A stretch of 64,000 bases of DNA from Halichondria panicea (GCF_963675165.1 NC_087390.1:5742250-5806249); one strand, 5' to 3'. Counted from the stretch's first letter, positions 43,124 to 58,348 are shown. Notes: generated from the sequence alone by a model not told the origin. Program-made: numbers and translations.

Positions 43124-46100
43124 ATGGCCAGTTGGAGAGAGACCAGGTGCATAAAATATTGCAGAGAATTGCAGCTGCATTCTAGCTCAGTGTTTGTATA
43201 GCTATCAGTCTGATAATGCATGTGCATGTGTGAGTGATAGGTATAATTATTCATAGCCTCATAAATTAACAATAGCTAAGTTTGTGTTTTTATGCTGCAA
43301 TTGCTCTTCAGACTACTTTTTCACATTGTATTTTTGAATTTAAAGTGCTGACATTGCACAGCAGGGGTGCAAGTGTGAGATTTTGAATGTCAATAGTATA
43401 GTAGATGAGCCCAACCTATTGGTCATACAAAACCACAAGTTGTAAAAATTGCTCATGCATGGGTAGGAATGCAACAGCTCACATCCTGTTACTCTCTAGA
43501 GATCAAGGCATATCATATATCGCATGGGGAGGTCAGGTTTTTGTGTATGCATGGGAAAATTTCGTGGAGGTTAGCTTGCCCACGAAAATTATCCGCTATA
43601 CATGTATAGAAATGGGGCAACGCCTAACTTGAGCCCTGAGCCTAACCATCCATTAATTTTGCAGCATGCATAATTACGTCATGCTTCGATGTTATGCACC
43701 TATACTTACCCTTACATGAAATAATTAATTTCATGCATGTGCAATATCATTGCCTAACTCATGCACTACAGTAAATGTTAATTGATGTACTCCCTTTTCA
43801 TTCTGCAGCTTTCTCATATTGCTACTCACTTCAGTGTGCATGACAATGCCCTCAAACTCATCAACGCAACCTGGTAAAACCCGCAAGTTGTTTTTATAAA
43901 CCTTAATTTGATGTGACTCTTGCATAGGGAACATGCAATGTTTTGGCCTTTATACACAGAGGGGTGCCTTTGTTGAGAGGTTGTTTTGTACACAAACTGT
44001 TCATTTGGGACCTGGCCGTTATATAGCAACTGGCCTTTATTCGGAGGTGGTTGTTAACAGAGGTTCCACTGCATGCATGTATATTAATTAAAAGGTCACT
44101 ATAAATTATACTTTGGACCCGCATGCACAGTTAAAAGCCTTTTTTTAAGTTATGTCCACACTGACAGTGACTTGCCTCATGCCCGCAGCCACTACAAGCA
44201 TATATAGCTTCAATCCTTCACAGATTTTTACCCTTCGAATTGAAGGTGGGCGTGGGGACGAGGCTATCATTTACATGTGCACTAGCTGATTCACAAACTG
44301 CAATAATTTATAGGTACAAAACTGTAGTATAAACATGTATGGTCCAATTGCAGTTCCTCTTCCTGGACTACTTTGTGAGGTGACGGGTGAGATCCCCTTC
44401 GCTGTCTGCGAACCTACAGTATTTCCAGATCCAGTGTGTCATGCGGTCTACCGATATAATGGCACAACATTCACACCATCAGTAAGATAAATAATTATAA
44501 ACATATATCCTTCACGCATGCTTGCATGTTTGCATGTATATTGGCCGGTGCCTAAATTCATTTTGTGTCTAACCAAAATTTAACGGATTATTTTTTTCAG
44601 CACTTATCTTGTCACTCGGGAGAACACTGTGTTCCATATACTAATAACTGTATACTGGAATTGGTTTCTCCTTTCGAGGACGAGGACGGAAATTTAGAGT
44701 ATTCTTGTTGCTGCAATGCCACATTGTGCAATCAAGAAAGAACAGATGATGATGAACCTAGAATTATTTTCCCCATCCCTAATGAACCAATTACAACAAC
44801 AACAACTACAACCGTTACCGTGACGATGGTACAAGGTCTACCGGATGGCACCATTACTGCAATAGTGGTTACTCCTGCAATTATCGCCCTAGTCGTAGTA
44901 ATGTTTGCTATCGGTGTCATCTTTTTCTGTTGGAAACGGTGCAGAAATGATGAATACCTAGTCACTAATGACACTGGCAGACCGTATCCTACATACACAG
45001 GGAGTAGACCTAACCTGACAGGGCTGCTGTTGTCTGAAGCAGTACTAGGAGAAGGGAGCGATGGTGTTGTGTATGAGGGAACGTATCAAGAGAATAAGGT
45101 TGCCGTGAAGGTGAGTGAGTGACTATAATAATTATATGTACACAGTCGGTACGGGTGGTGCAGGGCTCAGATTATCGGAGCCATTTAATTTGCTATTTCT
45201 TAATTTATATATATATATATATAATAGTAGTTATAGACTGAGTATAATTATGTTACATGTATGCACATAATTAGAGGCTATATAGTTATGTGCTATGTTT
45301 GTTAATGTCGTGCATTCTCTCTAATCATACCGTACCCTCGCATTAATAGGCCCGTGCGCAGTCCTCTAATAAGCCTAAACTGCTTCAAGAAAAGGGTGGG
45401 CGTATTTTTGCGAGGGTATACAGTATATTGGCAATTTGGTATTTGAATGCGGCATCGAATAATTCCATAATTACTGCAGGTTTTTCGGGAGAATTCCAGA
45501 GAGAGATTCTTCAGAGAGGTGGCAGTGTACACATCCTCCAGTGTCGACCACCAGAACATTCTCAAGTTCATCGGACACGATGAGAAAGAGATGAGACTGG
45601 TGGTTGCACTGCACACCCGGGGCTCTGTGTACACTGTCATCCAGAGGCAGGTGCTGACATTAGCTGAATTCCAGCTCCTAGGAAAGTCAATATCATGTGG
45701 TGAGTACCGTATAGCGGATTATTTCGAGGGTATAAATTTTCGCAGAAATGCCTTTAGAAAGGTTTTCAGGGATTTAGCATGCATGCAATAATAAATTCAC
45801 GGTTATAAATGTTCGCGATATATACATGCTTAATCCGCGAAAACCACAAACATTTATACCCTCGAAATATACCCGCTATTGATATACGGTATATGTCCTT
45901 TTGCCTGGCAATTTTCAAAACAGAATCCCCTTCAAGAAAATTATAATTATGTATAGCTGATATGAAAGTACACGGTAATTTTCTCAGCTATAATCAAAGC
46001 GTATAACTCTATATATCTTTACTCTATTATAACTTTGGTTATAATTATATACACATGCAGGACTGGGATTCCTGCACAGAAGCAGGCCACCGTGCATAGT

Positions 46101-47707
46101 GCACGGTGATTTAAAAACTGCGAACATTCTGATTAAACAGAACGGAGAAGCTGCTCTGGCAGACTTTGGCCACAGTAGGCAATTTTTTACTGAGGATGTG
46201 AAGGTACGTATACTTTCTTAAAATGTAATTGTCTATAATTATAGTATAATTATATATAGTGGGTAAATTTTGCGATTTGGTGGAACAAGCTTAAGTGAGC
46301 GTCGCCAATGTTTTAGTTTGATACTTATAGTCCCATGCAGAAGGTCATGGCAATCATGCTGCATGCATCGTCAAACCAACTAACTTCGTTGCCTCATTCA
46401 CTAAAATTAGTATTAGGCTCACAAATGTACCCGCTATATGTTATCTGGGAATTTCCTATAGCTTGCAATTGTCTCCGACGATTTCCTCAAAAGCCATTCT
46501 TTTGACAATTTTCCTGAAATCTGAAGAAGTGAACTTATAAGGATATATAGGGTTCGATCCTTATAAAGTTCGTTTCTTCAAATGTTATTACCTGAAGTGC
46601 CGCTAAGACTCATACCACTAATAAACCACGATTCAGGAACCAATGACAGCCGGTACACCCATGTATGCCGCACCAGAGCTGATGAAAGTCAGGGTGAATA
46701 GCAGGACTGATGCTAAAGCTACTGATTCTTATTCCCTTGGTGTGGTTATATACGAGCTGTTAACCAGAACTCAACGAGATCAAGGTATGAATAAGTGTAA
46801 TTTATGCGTTTAAGCAAGGAAATAAGTTTATCGCATAAATAATAATTATAGCATTCTGCTTTCCGAGCCGCCACAACTTTTATGCTCACATATATTCTAG
46901 CACTATATACAAATATTATAGCTAGGCCCTAGTTTTGGCAGAAACACATCAAGTATAATTATATACATGCAATAATTATAGAGGTTATAGTACAACTTGA
47001 TAGGTCGTTTATATTAGTGCAGCAACTTTGATGATGAATTGTCCCTCACCACTCACACACACACAGAGGAAGTAGAAGCGTACCGGCAACCGATGAGTGA
47101 GAAATTAGCTGGAATTCAACAGCCTACAATAGACGAGATGAGAAGGCACATTCACAACAACAGTTATAGACCAAATATCCCTAAAAAATTCGATGTGAGT
47201 TTCGTTTAATATTTCACTCCCGTAATATATTTTACCTCGATCCTCCGCACTAAAGAAGTACAATTGCAAACTCCACATGATACGTGCTTTTGTTAATGAC
47301 ATATAATTATAGCACTCAAATAATAATATACACCGCAGGTATTTCCTGAGCTAGTCAAACTTGTACAAGACTTGTGGAGTGACGCTGCTGAGACCAGGCC
47401 GAAAGCAGAAGCAGCCTACAATGCTTTTATTGAATTTGGGTTGTTAATTGTAAGTTATGGAATTAATAATAGACAAACAGTATAATAAAGTTGGTATTTA
47501 ATAGCTAAACACTCAGATTTTGTGCGAAAGTTGTAGTTAAATATCATTATGTATACATACATACTAATTTGGTATATAAATGGAGCTACATACTAACGTC
47601 TCTATGACTCTTGTTTGCAGGCATCTCGCAGTCTAGCCTCGACCTCGTGCACAGATGAACATCTATCCCACCAATCCTCCCTAGAGACTGCAGAGACTGC
47701 ATTTTAA
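43124..47707 (+). CDS. TGF-beta/activin type II-like receptor Ser/Thr kinase, copy C
   Basis: Exons 43124-43146, 43809-43873, 44354-44481, 44601-45110, 45480-45699, 46061-46203, 46637-46784, 47067-47194, 47339-47449, 47621-47707. Open throughout. The ectodomain matches copy B, including the Asn65 sequon. The transmembrane helix has a Leu-to-Pro change (IVVTPAIIALVV), unusual in the middle of a single-pass helix. The catalytic exon matches copy D rather than B: HGDLKTANILIKQNGEAAL. Exon 8 is MSEKLAGIQQP. The combination makes C a mosaic of B-type and D-type sequence. Kinase motifs are complete. Confidence 0.87.
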
Positions 47708-49765
47708 CTATATATACTGTCTTAGGTCTATACCTTGTGAGTTAACACTGGCCTGGCCATGGTTAACTTGTTAAAGAACCTAGCTGTATAATTATATTGT
47801 CTAGTATTTATTGTAAGTAGAACTGTACAGTTTTGTTTTGTCAGTAGAACCTGTGCAGTTTCAATTATTGTCTAGTATTTATTGTCAGTAGAAAACCTGT
47901 ACAGTTTTTGTTTTAATAATAATTATTGTCAGCTAATGTTTATTGTTGGGGATAATGCGCATGCGCCACAAAGGCTTTGCAAAAGGTGGGTGGGGCATTG
48001 CAAGTATCATCCTGCCATTTTAATAGAGGTCCCTCGTGGTTCCCTATCACAGATAGTAACTATAATTTATAGTATCTATGCTGGAAGTATCACAGAGCTA
48101 GAGCAGGGTAAGTTGCTTAAATGTGAATTAAATGCACATGTACGTACGTGTACATTTAGTATAAATCTAGACTGAGGCTGGTACACAAAGTTGTTTTTTA
48201 GCTTGTACTTAGCTTGTATTGCTACAAGCTATAAACTCTCATAGCTAGCTACCTATAAGCAATGCTATTGTGTACATTAATATATACTCCCTTAGCTATA
48301 GGGATTAATGGTTGAGCCAGTGACAACCTGGCCAGCCAGCCAATTCCATTATTGTGTGTACTGTGTAGTGGTACGCCCACTTTCCACATCGATACAACAT
48401 TGACAGCCACTGTATTGTGCATTGTGGTCAACTTTATGTATGCCATAATGGGTATAATTGGGGCGAGCGAAGCGAGTTCCTTTGTGAGTTTCTTACCTAG
48501 TGTGCAACGTTGAAATTTGGTCTGTCTGTCTGTGTGTGTTAGGCTCCTTCACTGGCCTTCAAGACGAAAGAAAAGGCCTGCTACTATATAACTGTTTGCG
48601 CATGCGCAAAATTATTGGATAATTTTCCCCTAAAATTTCCATACTGCTCAGAAAAATATACTGTACAGACATAGTCATACACAGAGCTATATAGCTAGCT
48701 AGCTAGAGACAGAGCTGTAGGTTTGTTGCATAGCTATTTTCATTCTGATTGTAGACTTCACCAAGGTTAGTATTAGATGGGCGTGGCCTGTCCATATAGG
48801 CTACTGTCAGCTTTCACTCCGTTCAGACGATTGTCATCCACACTGTTGCAGGCTGTGAGTCTTTTGTTAACATAGCAGGCTAAGGGTAGCTATCAGAATG
48901 CTATCAGATGGGCTAGAAACCTTCAATCGAATTTTCTCCTTCAATCTACTTCCATTTGTTGTGATGTCATAAAACGTTGTTATCCGTAGCCGCCAGATAC
49001 CGGTAGATGGTTAGTGCATACACAAGCAGTCGATACCAGGCCCACTTCCCTGATGATAGTGTGGCCTGGTATCGAGGCTATGTGTGTGTGTGTCTGTCAT
49101 GGACTGGCACGATATTTGTTTTTCGTACTCGAGACCCTTTACCAACTTCTAGCTTGAATTAATGCGCATGGGCACAACTGGCTAGCTACACTAAGCTCTG
49201 ACAAGACACAGACACTCTTGAGATCACAGGCACGCCTAGCCTGCATGTATTGTTGTCTTGTGATAATAAAAACCTTGCTTGGTCCACAATACAATAATAT
49301 TAACTAACAAGGGGCACTTTCAAACTACTTTTACATTTCTTAACCTCATTATGACATTAACATTTTGACCAATCCAGGGGCCAGCCAGCCAGCCATGCAG
49401 CTCAGTCTCAGCTATATGGTCTCGGAGTCACTATAGCTAAATAGAGCGGTGAGGCTGACTGATCACATTAACACGGGTGAACTTAGACAAACCCTTAACT
49501 CAACCGCTTTCGCTCGCCCCCCCATGACACCTTGTGTCACTCTAGTTAATAGTTAGTTATGTGCAATGGTACTAAGTAATGATATAACTAAATGGAAATT
49601 TCATCTTGGCCTAAAGTGATCACTGTTTTGCTTGCTAACTTTGAGTGGGCCATAAAACAATTGTATATACCACCAGTACAAGTAGGCCTGGTAACATTAC
49701 AACTAGACACACACACTCACACCCTCACACACACACACACACACACTCACCACACATGCACACAG

Positions 49766-51305
49766 CCAGTATCCCATACTCAGAATGGAAGGAAACCATT
49801 CACCTCAAGCAACAAGACTCTCAACCCTCTGAACAACAAGATGAAAGTGATAAAGAAAGCGAAGAAGATGACAAAATCGAGGAGAAACCTATTAGGAGAC
49901 GTTCTGGTCGGAAAACGTATCAAAATCAACTTCGTCAAAATGAAGTGCATCAAAAGGATCAAGCTGACACCGGAGAATCAAATAAAATCAGTGCTACAGA
50001 TGAAGAGGTGTACGAGTTAGGTAGCTACGAGGATCGTTTGAGGCAGTAATGAACGACTTAGATGATGACAGTTACAAGACTGCGTCAAAGAAGAGCTCAA
50101 AACTCGCCGTCCCACAGAGCAGCGGTAACAAGACACTGGGTAGAAATAGAGAAGGCACAACTGAAGTCGAGACTGTGGAAAATATTGGAGCTGGTCAAAG
50201 AGCTAACGGAAAGATCCACAAAAACTCGAAATTGGAACACGAATCACTAGCCCCTAATGACTCTGAGGATCAATGCAGGTAACTGCTAGTATTGCATATT
50301 TTGTTACTTAATTACATGATCCTTACCAATTACATAAGTCTTTATTTTTGCCCACACAAGTATACGTAATTCAATCAATCTCCTGCATAATATTTACCGG
50401 AGATTTCTTTTTTTTCCCCTGAGACTAGCTCATTGCCTAGTGATATCTGGAGCCAGTACCAACAGACTCAACTGGAGTGGGCCCTCTCTCACTATCCAAA
50501 GTTCTCTGAGGATCGCTGGGAAAATGTTTCTAAAGCTGTTCCTGGAAAATCAATGGTACGTACTCAAGGAGAAAATAAGCAAAGAGAGAATTCTATTTGA
50601 GCTTGAGAGTACATAACCTTAAAATTGTTGTTGTGCTATTTTTGCATGTGTATGCTACTTTGTAATAATTATGATGTTGAGTTCTGGCAGCCACACAAAA
50701 CAGAGCGTCAACAAATTTGCAAACAATAATTGTGTTGTACAATGGAACAAAGTGTTAGCCATTATACAGAGGTGGCTTTTGTTGAGGTTTTTTTCTACAC
50801 AAACTGTTCATTAGGGATAGGGACCTGGCCTCACAGTTGGCGTAGCCAGGATTTTGGGAAGGGCAGGGCTCAAATTGGTTTAGCATAGGTGCAGACTTTC
50901 ATTGTAGTTTCTCTAAAAAAAGGTCATCACTTTTTCTCAGCAAGCATGCGCACATCGGATAGCCCTGCCCACATTTCAATTACATGACATCATTCTAGTA
51001 ACTATGCATGCAGTAGAGCAGAATAGATTGACAGATCACGGTAATTCAAGCTAAGTTGAAATTGATGGAGCACAAAAGGGGGGGGGGGGCTCTAGCCCCA
51101 TCAGCCCCCCTCTGCCTACGCCACTGGGTGGGCCATTTAGAGTTATTCTACTGTATTAGCCATGTGTACAGTTTTTTGAGCCAGTCTTATACAAATCTGT
51201 TTGATTACTATGTTGTATTGTTTCACTGTGCAGGATGAGTGTGTCAAGAGATGTAAGGAGTTGTTCGAAGCTGTCAGGAAGAGAAAAGTAGACACTGGCA
51301 GATAG
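49766..51305 (+). pseudogene. DNAJC1 3' fragment D (frameshifted)
   Basis: Counterparts of exons 6 (49766-50278), 7 (50429-50555) and 8 (51234-51305). Exon 6 reads GAGGATCGTTTGAGGCAG where other units read GAGGATCAGTTGGAGGCAG. The net one-base loss near 50036 leads to a stop at 50047-50049. The exon 7 acceptor region also differs (GAGACTAG for GAGGCTAG). This supports the view that the orphan fragments are not under coding constraint. Confidence 0.85.
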
Positions 51306-51602
51306 TTTAGTTCACAACAAACACACTCTTATTCATAATTCCATAATTATTTTATTAGGCAAACAGATTTGTAATTTTTGTGTTGAATTCAGTGACACAT
51401 AATTATCTCAAACCTCATAATTAAAAATTGTCAATGTTAACATAACAATTAGCAAAAATTTGGTCTACCTGCCCTGAATAAGTAGCAGTTAAGCCGCCCT
51501 CGAAAGTTACCTGTGATTGAATGCTGCAGCAGCTCAGCTCAGATCAGAAGGACACTGGAGATATTCAAGAGTTGCATTTGTTCTGAGTCTGCACACTGCA
51601 CC

Positions 51603-54600
51603 ATGGCCAGTTGGAGAGAGACCAGGTGCATAAAATATTGCAGAGAATTGCAGCTGCATTCTAGCTCAGTGTTTGTATAGCTATCAGTCTGATAATGTGC
51701 ATGTGTGAGTGATAGGTATAATTATTCATAGCCTCATAAATTAACAATAGCTAAGTTTGTGTTTTTATGCTGCAATTGCTCTTCAGACTACTTTTTCACA
51801 TTGTATTTTTGAATTTAAAGTGCTGACATTGCACAGCAGGGGTGCAAGTGTGAGATTTTGAATGTCAATAGTATAGTAGATGAGCCCAACCTATTGGTCA
51901 TACAAAACCATAAGTTGTAAAAATTGCTCATGCATGGGTAGGAATACAACAGCTCACATCCTGTTACTCTCTAGAGATCAAGGCATATCATATATCGCAT
52001 GGGGAGGTCAGGTTTTTGTGTATGCATGGGGGAAATTTCGTGGAGGTTAGCTTGCCCACGAAAATTATCCGCTATACATGTATAGAAATGGGGCAACGCC
52101 TAACTTGAGCCCTGAGCCTAACCATCCATTAATTTTGCAGCATGCATAATTACGTCATGCTTCGATGTTATGCACCTATACTTACCCTTACATGAAATAA
52201 TTAATTTCGTGCACGTGCAATATCATTGCCTAACTCATGCACTACAGTAAATGTTAATTGATGTACTCCCTTTTCATTCTGCAGCTTTCTCATATTGCTA
52301 CTCACTTCAGTGTGCATGACAATGCCCTCAAACTCATCAACGCAACCTGGTAAAACCCGCAAGTTGTTTTTGTAAACCTTAATTTGATGTGACTCTTGCA
52401 TATAGGGAATAATGTTTTGGCCTTTATACACAGAGGGGTGCCTTTGTTGAGAGGTTGTTTTGTACACAAACTGTTCATTTGGGACCTGGCCGTTATATAG
52501 CAACTGGCCTTTATTCGGAGGTGGTTGTTAACAGAGATTCCACTGTATATTAATTAAAGGGTCACTATAAATTATACTTTGGACCCGCATGCACAGTTAA
52601 AAGCCTTTTTTTAAGACAAAATTAATGTCCACAGTGACTTGCCTCATGCCCGCAGCCACTACAAGCATATATAGCTTCAATCCTTCACAGCTTTTTACCC
52701 TTCGAATTGAAGGTGGGCATGGGGACGAGGCTATCATTTACATGTGCACTAGCTGATTCACAAACTGCAATAATTTATAGGTACAAAACTGTAGTATAGA
52801 CATGTATGGTCCAATTGCAGTTCCTCTTCCTGGACTACTTTGTGAGGTGACGGGTGAGATCCCCTTCGCTGTCTGCGAACCAACAATATATCCAGACCCA
52901 GTTTGTCATGCAGTCTACCGATATAATGGGATAACATTCATACCATCAGTAAGATAAACATGTATATCCTTCACGCATGCATGTATGTTTGCATGTATAT
53001 TGGCCGGTGCCTAAATTCATTTTGTGTCTAACCAAAATTTATTTTTTTCAGCACTTATCTTGTCACTCGGGAGAACACTGTGTTCCATATGCTAATAACT
53101 GTATACTGGAATTGGTTTCTCCTTTCGAGGACGAGGACGGAAATTTAGAGTATTCTTGTTGTTGCAATGCCACATTGTGCAATCAAGAAAGAACAGATGA
53201 TGATGAACCTAGAATTATTTTCCCCATCCCTAATGAACCAATTACAACAACAACAACTACAACCGTTACCGTGACGATGGTACAAGGTCTACCGGATGGC
53301 ACCATTACTGCAATAGTGGTTACTCTTGCAATTATCGCCCTAGTCGTAGTAATGTTTGCTATCGGTGTCATATGTTGCTGTTGGAAACGGTGCAGAAATG
53401 ATGAATACCTAGTCACTAATGACACTGGCAGACCGTATCCTACATACACAGGGAGTAGACCTAACCTGACAGGGCTGCTGTTGTCTGAAGCAGTACTAGG
53501 AGAAGGGAGCGATGGTGTTGTGTATGAGGGAACGTATCAAGAGAATAAGGTTGCCGTGAAGGTGAGTGAGTGACTATACTAATTATATGTACACAGTCAG
53601 TACGGTTGGTGCAGGGCTCAGATTATCGGAGCCATTTGCTATTTCTTGATTATATATATATATAATTATAGTAGTTATAGACTGAGTATAATTATGTTAC
53701 ATGTATGCACATAATTAGAGGCTATATAGTTATGTGCTATGTTTGTTAATGTCGTGCATTCTCTCTAATCATACCGTACCCTCGCATTAATAGGCCCGTG
53801 CGCAGTCCTCTAATAAGCCTAAACTGCTTCAAGAAAAGGGTGGGCGTATTTTTGCGAGGGTATACAGTATATTGGCAATTTGGTATTTGAATGCGGCATC
53901 GAATAATTCCATAATTACTGCAGGTTTTTCGGGAGAATTCTAGAGAGAGATTCTTCAGAGAGGTGGCAGTGTACACATCCTCCAGTGTCGACCACCAGAA
54001 CATTCTCAAGTTCATCGGACACGATGAGAAAGAGATGAGACTGGTGGTTGCACTGCACACCCGGGGCTCTGTGTACACTGTCATCCAGAGGCAGGTGCTG
54101 ACGTTAGCTGAATTCCAGCTCCTAGGAAAGTCAATATCATGTGGTGAGTACCGTATAGCGGATTATTTCGAGGGTATAAATTTTCGCAGAAATGCCTTTA
54201 GAAAGGTTTTCAGGGATTTAGCATGCATGCAATAATAAATTCACGGTTATAAATGTTCGCGATATATACATGCTTAATCCGCGAAAACCACAAACATTTA
54301 TACCCTCGAAATATACCCGCTATTGATATACGGTATATATCCTTTTGCCTGGCAATTTTCAAAACAGAATCCCCTTCAAGAAAGCTATAATTATGTATAG
54401 CTGATATGAAAGTACACGGTAATTTTCTCAGCTATAATCAAAGCGTATAACTCTATATATCTTTACTCTCTATTATAACTTTGGCTATAATTATATACAC
54501 ATGCAGGACTGGGATTCCTGCACAGAAGCAGGCCACCGTGCATAGTGCACGGTGATTTAAAAACTGCGAACATTCTGATTAAACAGAACGGAGAAGCTGC

Positions 54601-56158
54601 TCTGGCAGACTTTGGCCACAGTAGGCAATTTTTTACTGAGGATGTGAAGGTACGTATACTTTCTTAAAATGTAATTGTCTATAATTATAGTATAATTATA
54701 TATAGCGGGTAAATTTTGCGATTTGGTGGAACAAGCTTAAGTGAGCGTCGCCAATGTTTTAGTTTGATACTTATAGTCCCATGCAGAAGGTCATGGCAAT
54801 CATGCTGCATGCATCGTCAAACCAACTAACTCCGTTGCCTCATTCACTAAAATTAGTATTATAGGCTCACAAATGTACCCGCTATATGTTATCTGGGAAT
54901 TTCCTATAGCTTGCAATTGTCTCCGACGATTTCCTCAAAAGCCATTCTTTTGACAATTTTCCTGAAATCTGAAGAAGCGAACTTATAAGGATATATAGGG
55001 TTCGATCCTTATAAAGTTCGTTTCTTCAAATGTTATTACCTGAAGTGCCGCTAAGACTCATACCACTAATAAACCACGATTCAGGAACCAATGACAGCCG
55101 GTACACCCATGTATGCCGCACCAGAGCTGATGAAAGTCAGGGTGAATAGTAGGACTGATGCTAAAGCTACTGATTCTTATTCCCTTGGTGTGGTTATATA
55201 CGAGCTGTTAACCAGAACTCAACGAGATCAAGGTATGAATAAGTGTAATTTATGCGTTTAAGCAAGGAAATAAGTTTATCGCATAAATAATAATTATAGC
55301 ATTCTGCTTTCCGAGCCGCCACAACTTTTATGCTCACATATATTCTAGCACTATATACAAATATTATAGCTAGGCCCTAGTTTTGGCAGAAACACATCAA
55401 GTATAATTATATACATGCAATAATTATAGAGGTTATAGTACAACTTGATAGGTCGTTTATATTAGTGCAGCAACTTTGATGATGAATTGTACCCTCACCA
55501 CTCACTCACACACAGAGGAAGTAGAAGCCTACAAGCAGCCCATGAGTGGGAAATTAGCGGGAATTCAAGAGCCTACAATAGATGAGATGAGAAGGCACAT
55601 TCACAACAACAGTTATAGACCAAATATTCCTAAAAAATTCGATGTGAGTTTCGTTTAATATTTCACTCCCGTAATATATTTTACCTCGATCCTCCGCACT
55701 AAAGAAGTATACAATTGCAAACTCCACATGATACGTACTTTTGTTAATGACATATAATTATAGCACTCAAATAATAATATACACCGCAGGTATTTCCTGA
55801 GCTAGTCAAACTTGTACAAGACTTGTGGAGTGATGCTGCTGAGATCAGGCCGAAAGCAGAAGCAGCCTACAATGCTTTTATTGAATTTGGGTTGTTAATT
55901 GTGAGTTATGGAATTAATAATAAACAAACAGTATAATAAAGTTGATATTTAATAGCTAAACACTCAGATTTTGTGCGAAAGTTGTAGTTAAATATCATTA
56001 TGTATACATACAAACTAATTTGGTATATAAATGGAGCTACATACTAATGTCTCTATGACTCTTGTTTGCAGGCATCTCGCAGTCTAGCCTCGACCTCGTG
56101 CACAGATGAACATCTATCCCACCAATCCTCCCTAGAGACTGCAGAGACTGCATTTTAA
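51603..56158 (+). CDS. TGF-beta/activin type II-like receptor Ser/Thr kinase, copy D
   Basis: Exons 51603-51625, 52285-52349, 52821-52948, 53052-53561, 53924-54143, 54507-54649, 55085-55232, 55516-55643, 55790-55900, 56072-56158. Open throughout. Ectodomain exon 3 reads EPTIYPDPVC and YNGITFIPS, with no Asn65 sequon. The membrane segment ends VICCCWKRC, giving three adjacent Cys at the cytoplasmic face (possible palmitoylation; inference). The catalytic loop is HGDLKTANILIKQ. Exon 8 differs from the others (YKQPMSGKLAGIQEP), and exon 9 has AEIRPKA for AETRPKA. Confidence 0.87.
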
Positions 56159-58165
56159 CTATATATACTGTCTTAGGTCTATACCTTGTGAGTTAACACT
56201 GGCCATGGTTAACTTGTTGAAGAACCTAGCTGTATAATTATATTGTCTAGTATTTATTGTAAGTAGAACTGTACAGTTTTGTTTTGTCAGTAGAACCTGT
56301 GCAGTTTCAATTATTGTCTAGTATTCATTGTCAGTAGAAAACCTGTACAGTTTTTGTTTTAATTGTCAGCTAATGTTTATTGTTGGGGATAATGCGCATG
56401 CGCCACAAAGGCTTTGCAAAAGGTGGGTGGGGCATTGCAAGTATCATCCTGCCATTTTAATAGAGGTCCCTTGTGGTTCGCTATCACAGATAGTAACTAG
56501 TATATATGCTGGAAGTATTACAGAGCTAGAGCAGGGTAAGTTGCTTAAATGTGAATTAAATGCACATGTACGTACGTGTACATTTAGTATAAATCTAGAC
56601 TGAGGCTGGTACACAAAGTTGTTTTTTAGCTTGTACTTAGCTTGTATTGCTACAAGCTATAAACTCTCATAACTAGCTACCTATAAGCAATGCTATTGTG
56701 TACATTAATATATACTCCCTTAGCTATAGAGATTAATGGTTGAGCCAGTGACAACCTGGCCAGCCAGCCAATTCCATTATTGTGTGGTATTTTGTGGTAC
56801 ACCCACTTTCACATCGATACAACATTGACAGCCGCTGTATTGTGCATTGTGGTCAACTTTATGTATGCCATAATGGGTATAATTGGGGCGAGCGAAGCGA
56901 GTTCCTTTGTGAGTTTCTTACCTAGTGTGCAACGTTGAAATTTGGTCTGTCTGTCTGTCTGTGTGTTAGGCTCCTTCACTGGCCTTCAAGATGAAAGAAA
57001 AGGCCTGCTACTATATAACTGTTTGCGCATGCGCAAAATTTTTTGGATAATTTTCCCCTAAAATTTCCCATACTGCTCAAAAAATATACTGTACAGAGAC
57101 ATAGTCATACACAGAGCTATATAGCTAGCTAGCTAGAGACAGAGCTGTAGGTTTGTTGCATAGCTATTTTTGTAGACTTCACCAAGGTTAGTATTAGATG
57201 GGCGTGGCCTGTCCATATAGGCTACTGTCAGCTTTCACTCCGTTCAGACGATTGTCATCCACACTGTTGCAGGCGTGAGTCTTTCGTTAACATAGCAGGC
57301 TAAGGGTAGCTATCTGAATGCTATCAGATGGGCTAGAAACCTTCAATCGAATTTTCTATCTATTTCCTTCAATCTACTTCCATTTGTTGTGATGTCATTG
57401 TTTTATTGACCATAAAACGTTGTTATCCGTAGCCGCCAGATATCGGTAGATGGTTAGTGCATACACAAGCAGTCGATACCAGGCCCACTTCCCTGATGAT
57501 AGTGCGGCCTGGTATCGAGGCTATGTGTGTGTGTGTCTGTCATGGACTGGCACGATATTTGTTTTTCGTACTCAAGACCCTTTACCAACTTCTAGCGTGA
57601 ATTAATGCGCATGGGCACCACTGGCTAGCTACACTAAGCTCTGACAAGACACAGACACTCTTGAGATCACAGGCACACCTAGCCTGCATGTATTGTTGTC
57701 TTGTGATAATAAAAACCTTGCTTGGTCCACAATACAATAATATTAACTAACAAGGGGCACTTCCAAACTACTTTTACATTTCTTAACCTCATTATGACAT
57801 TAACATTTTGACCAATCCAGGCCAGCCAGCCAGCCTGCCAGCCAGCCATGCAGCTCAGTCTCAGCTATATGGTCTCGGAGTCACTATAGCTAAATAGAGC
57901 GGTGAGGCTGACTGATCACATTAACACGGGTGAACTTGGACAAACCCTTAACTCAACCGCTTTCGCTCGCCCCGTGACACCTTGTGTCACTCTAGTTAAT
58001 AGTTAGTTATGTGCAATGGTACTAAGTAATGATATAACTAAATGGAAATTTCATCTTGGCCTAAAGTGATCACTGTTTTGCTTGCTAACTTTGAGTGGGC
58101 CATAAAACAATTGTATATACCACCAGTACAAGTAGGCCTGGTAACATTACAACTAGACACACACA

Positions 58166-58283
<118 letters not shown>

Positions 58284-58297
58284 CCACCCACACACAC

Positions 58298-58334
<37 letters not shown>

Positions 58335-58348
58335 ACACATGCACACAG

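Larger units (their letters stand above)
49623..58072. repeat. Array unit D, 8.45 kb
   Basis: Fourth tandem unit. Its (CA)n tract is much shorter (about 50-60 bp) than in the other units. Confidence 0.92.

Noticed and set aside
53930-53950. Possible TAG stop in receptor copy D exon 5 (GAATTCTAGAG)
   Set aside because: In the coding frame it reads AAT TCT AGA (Asn-Ser-Arg), a silent change from TCC.
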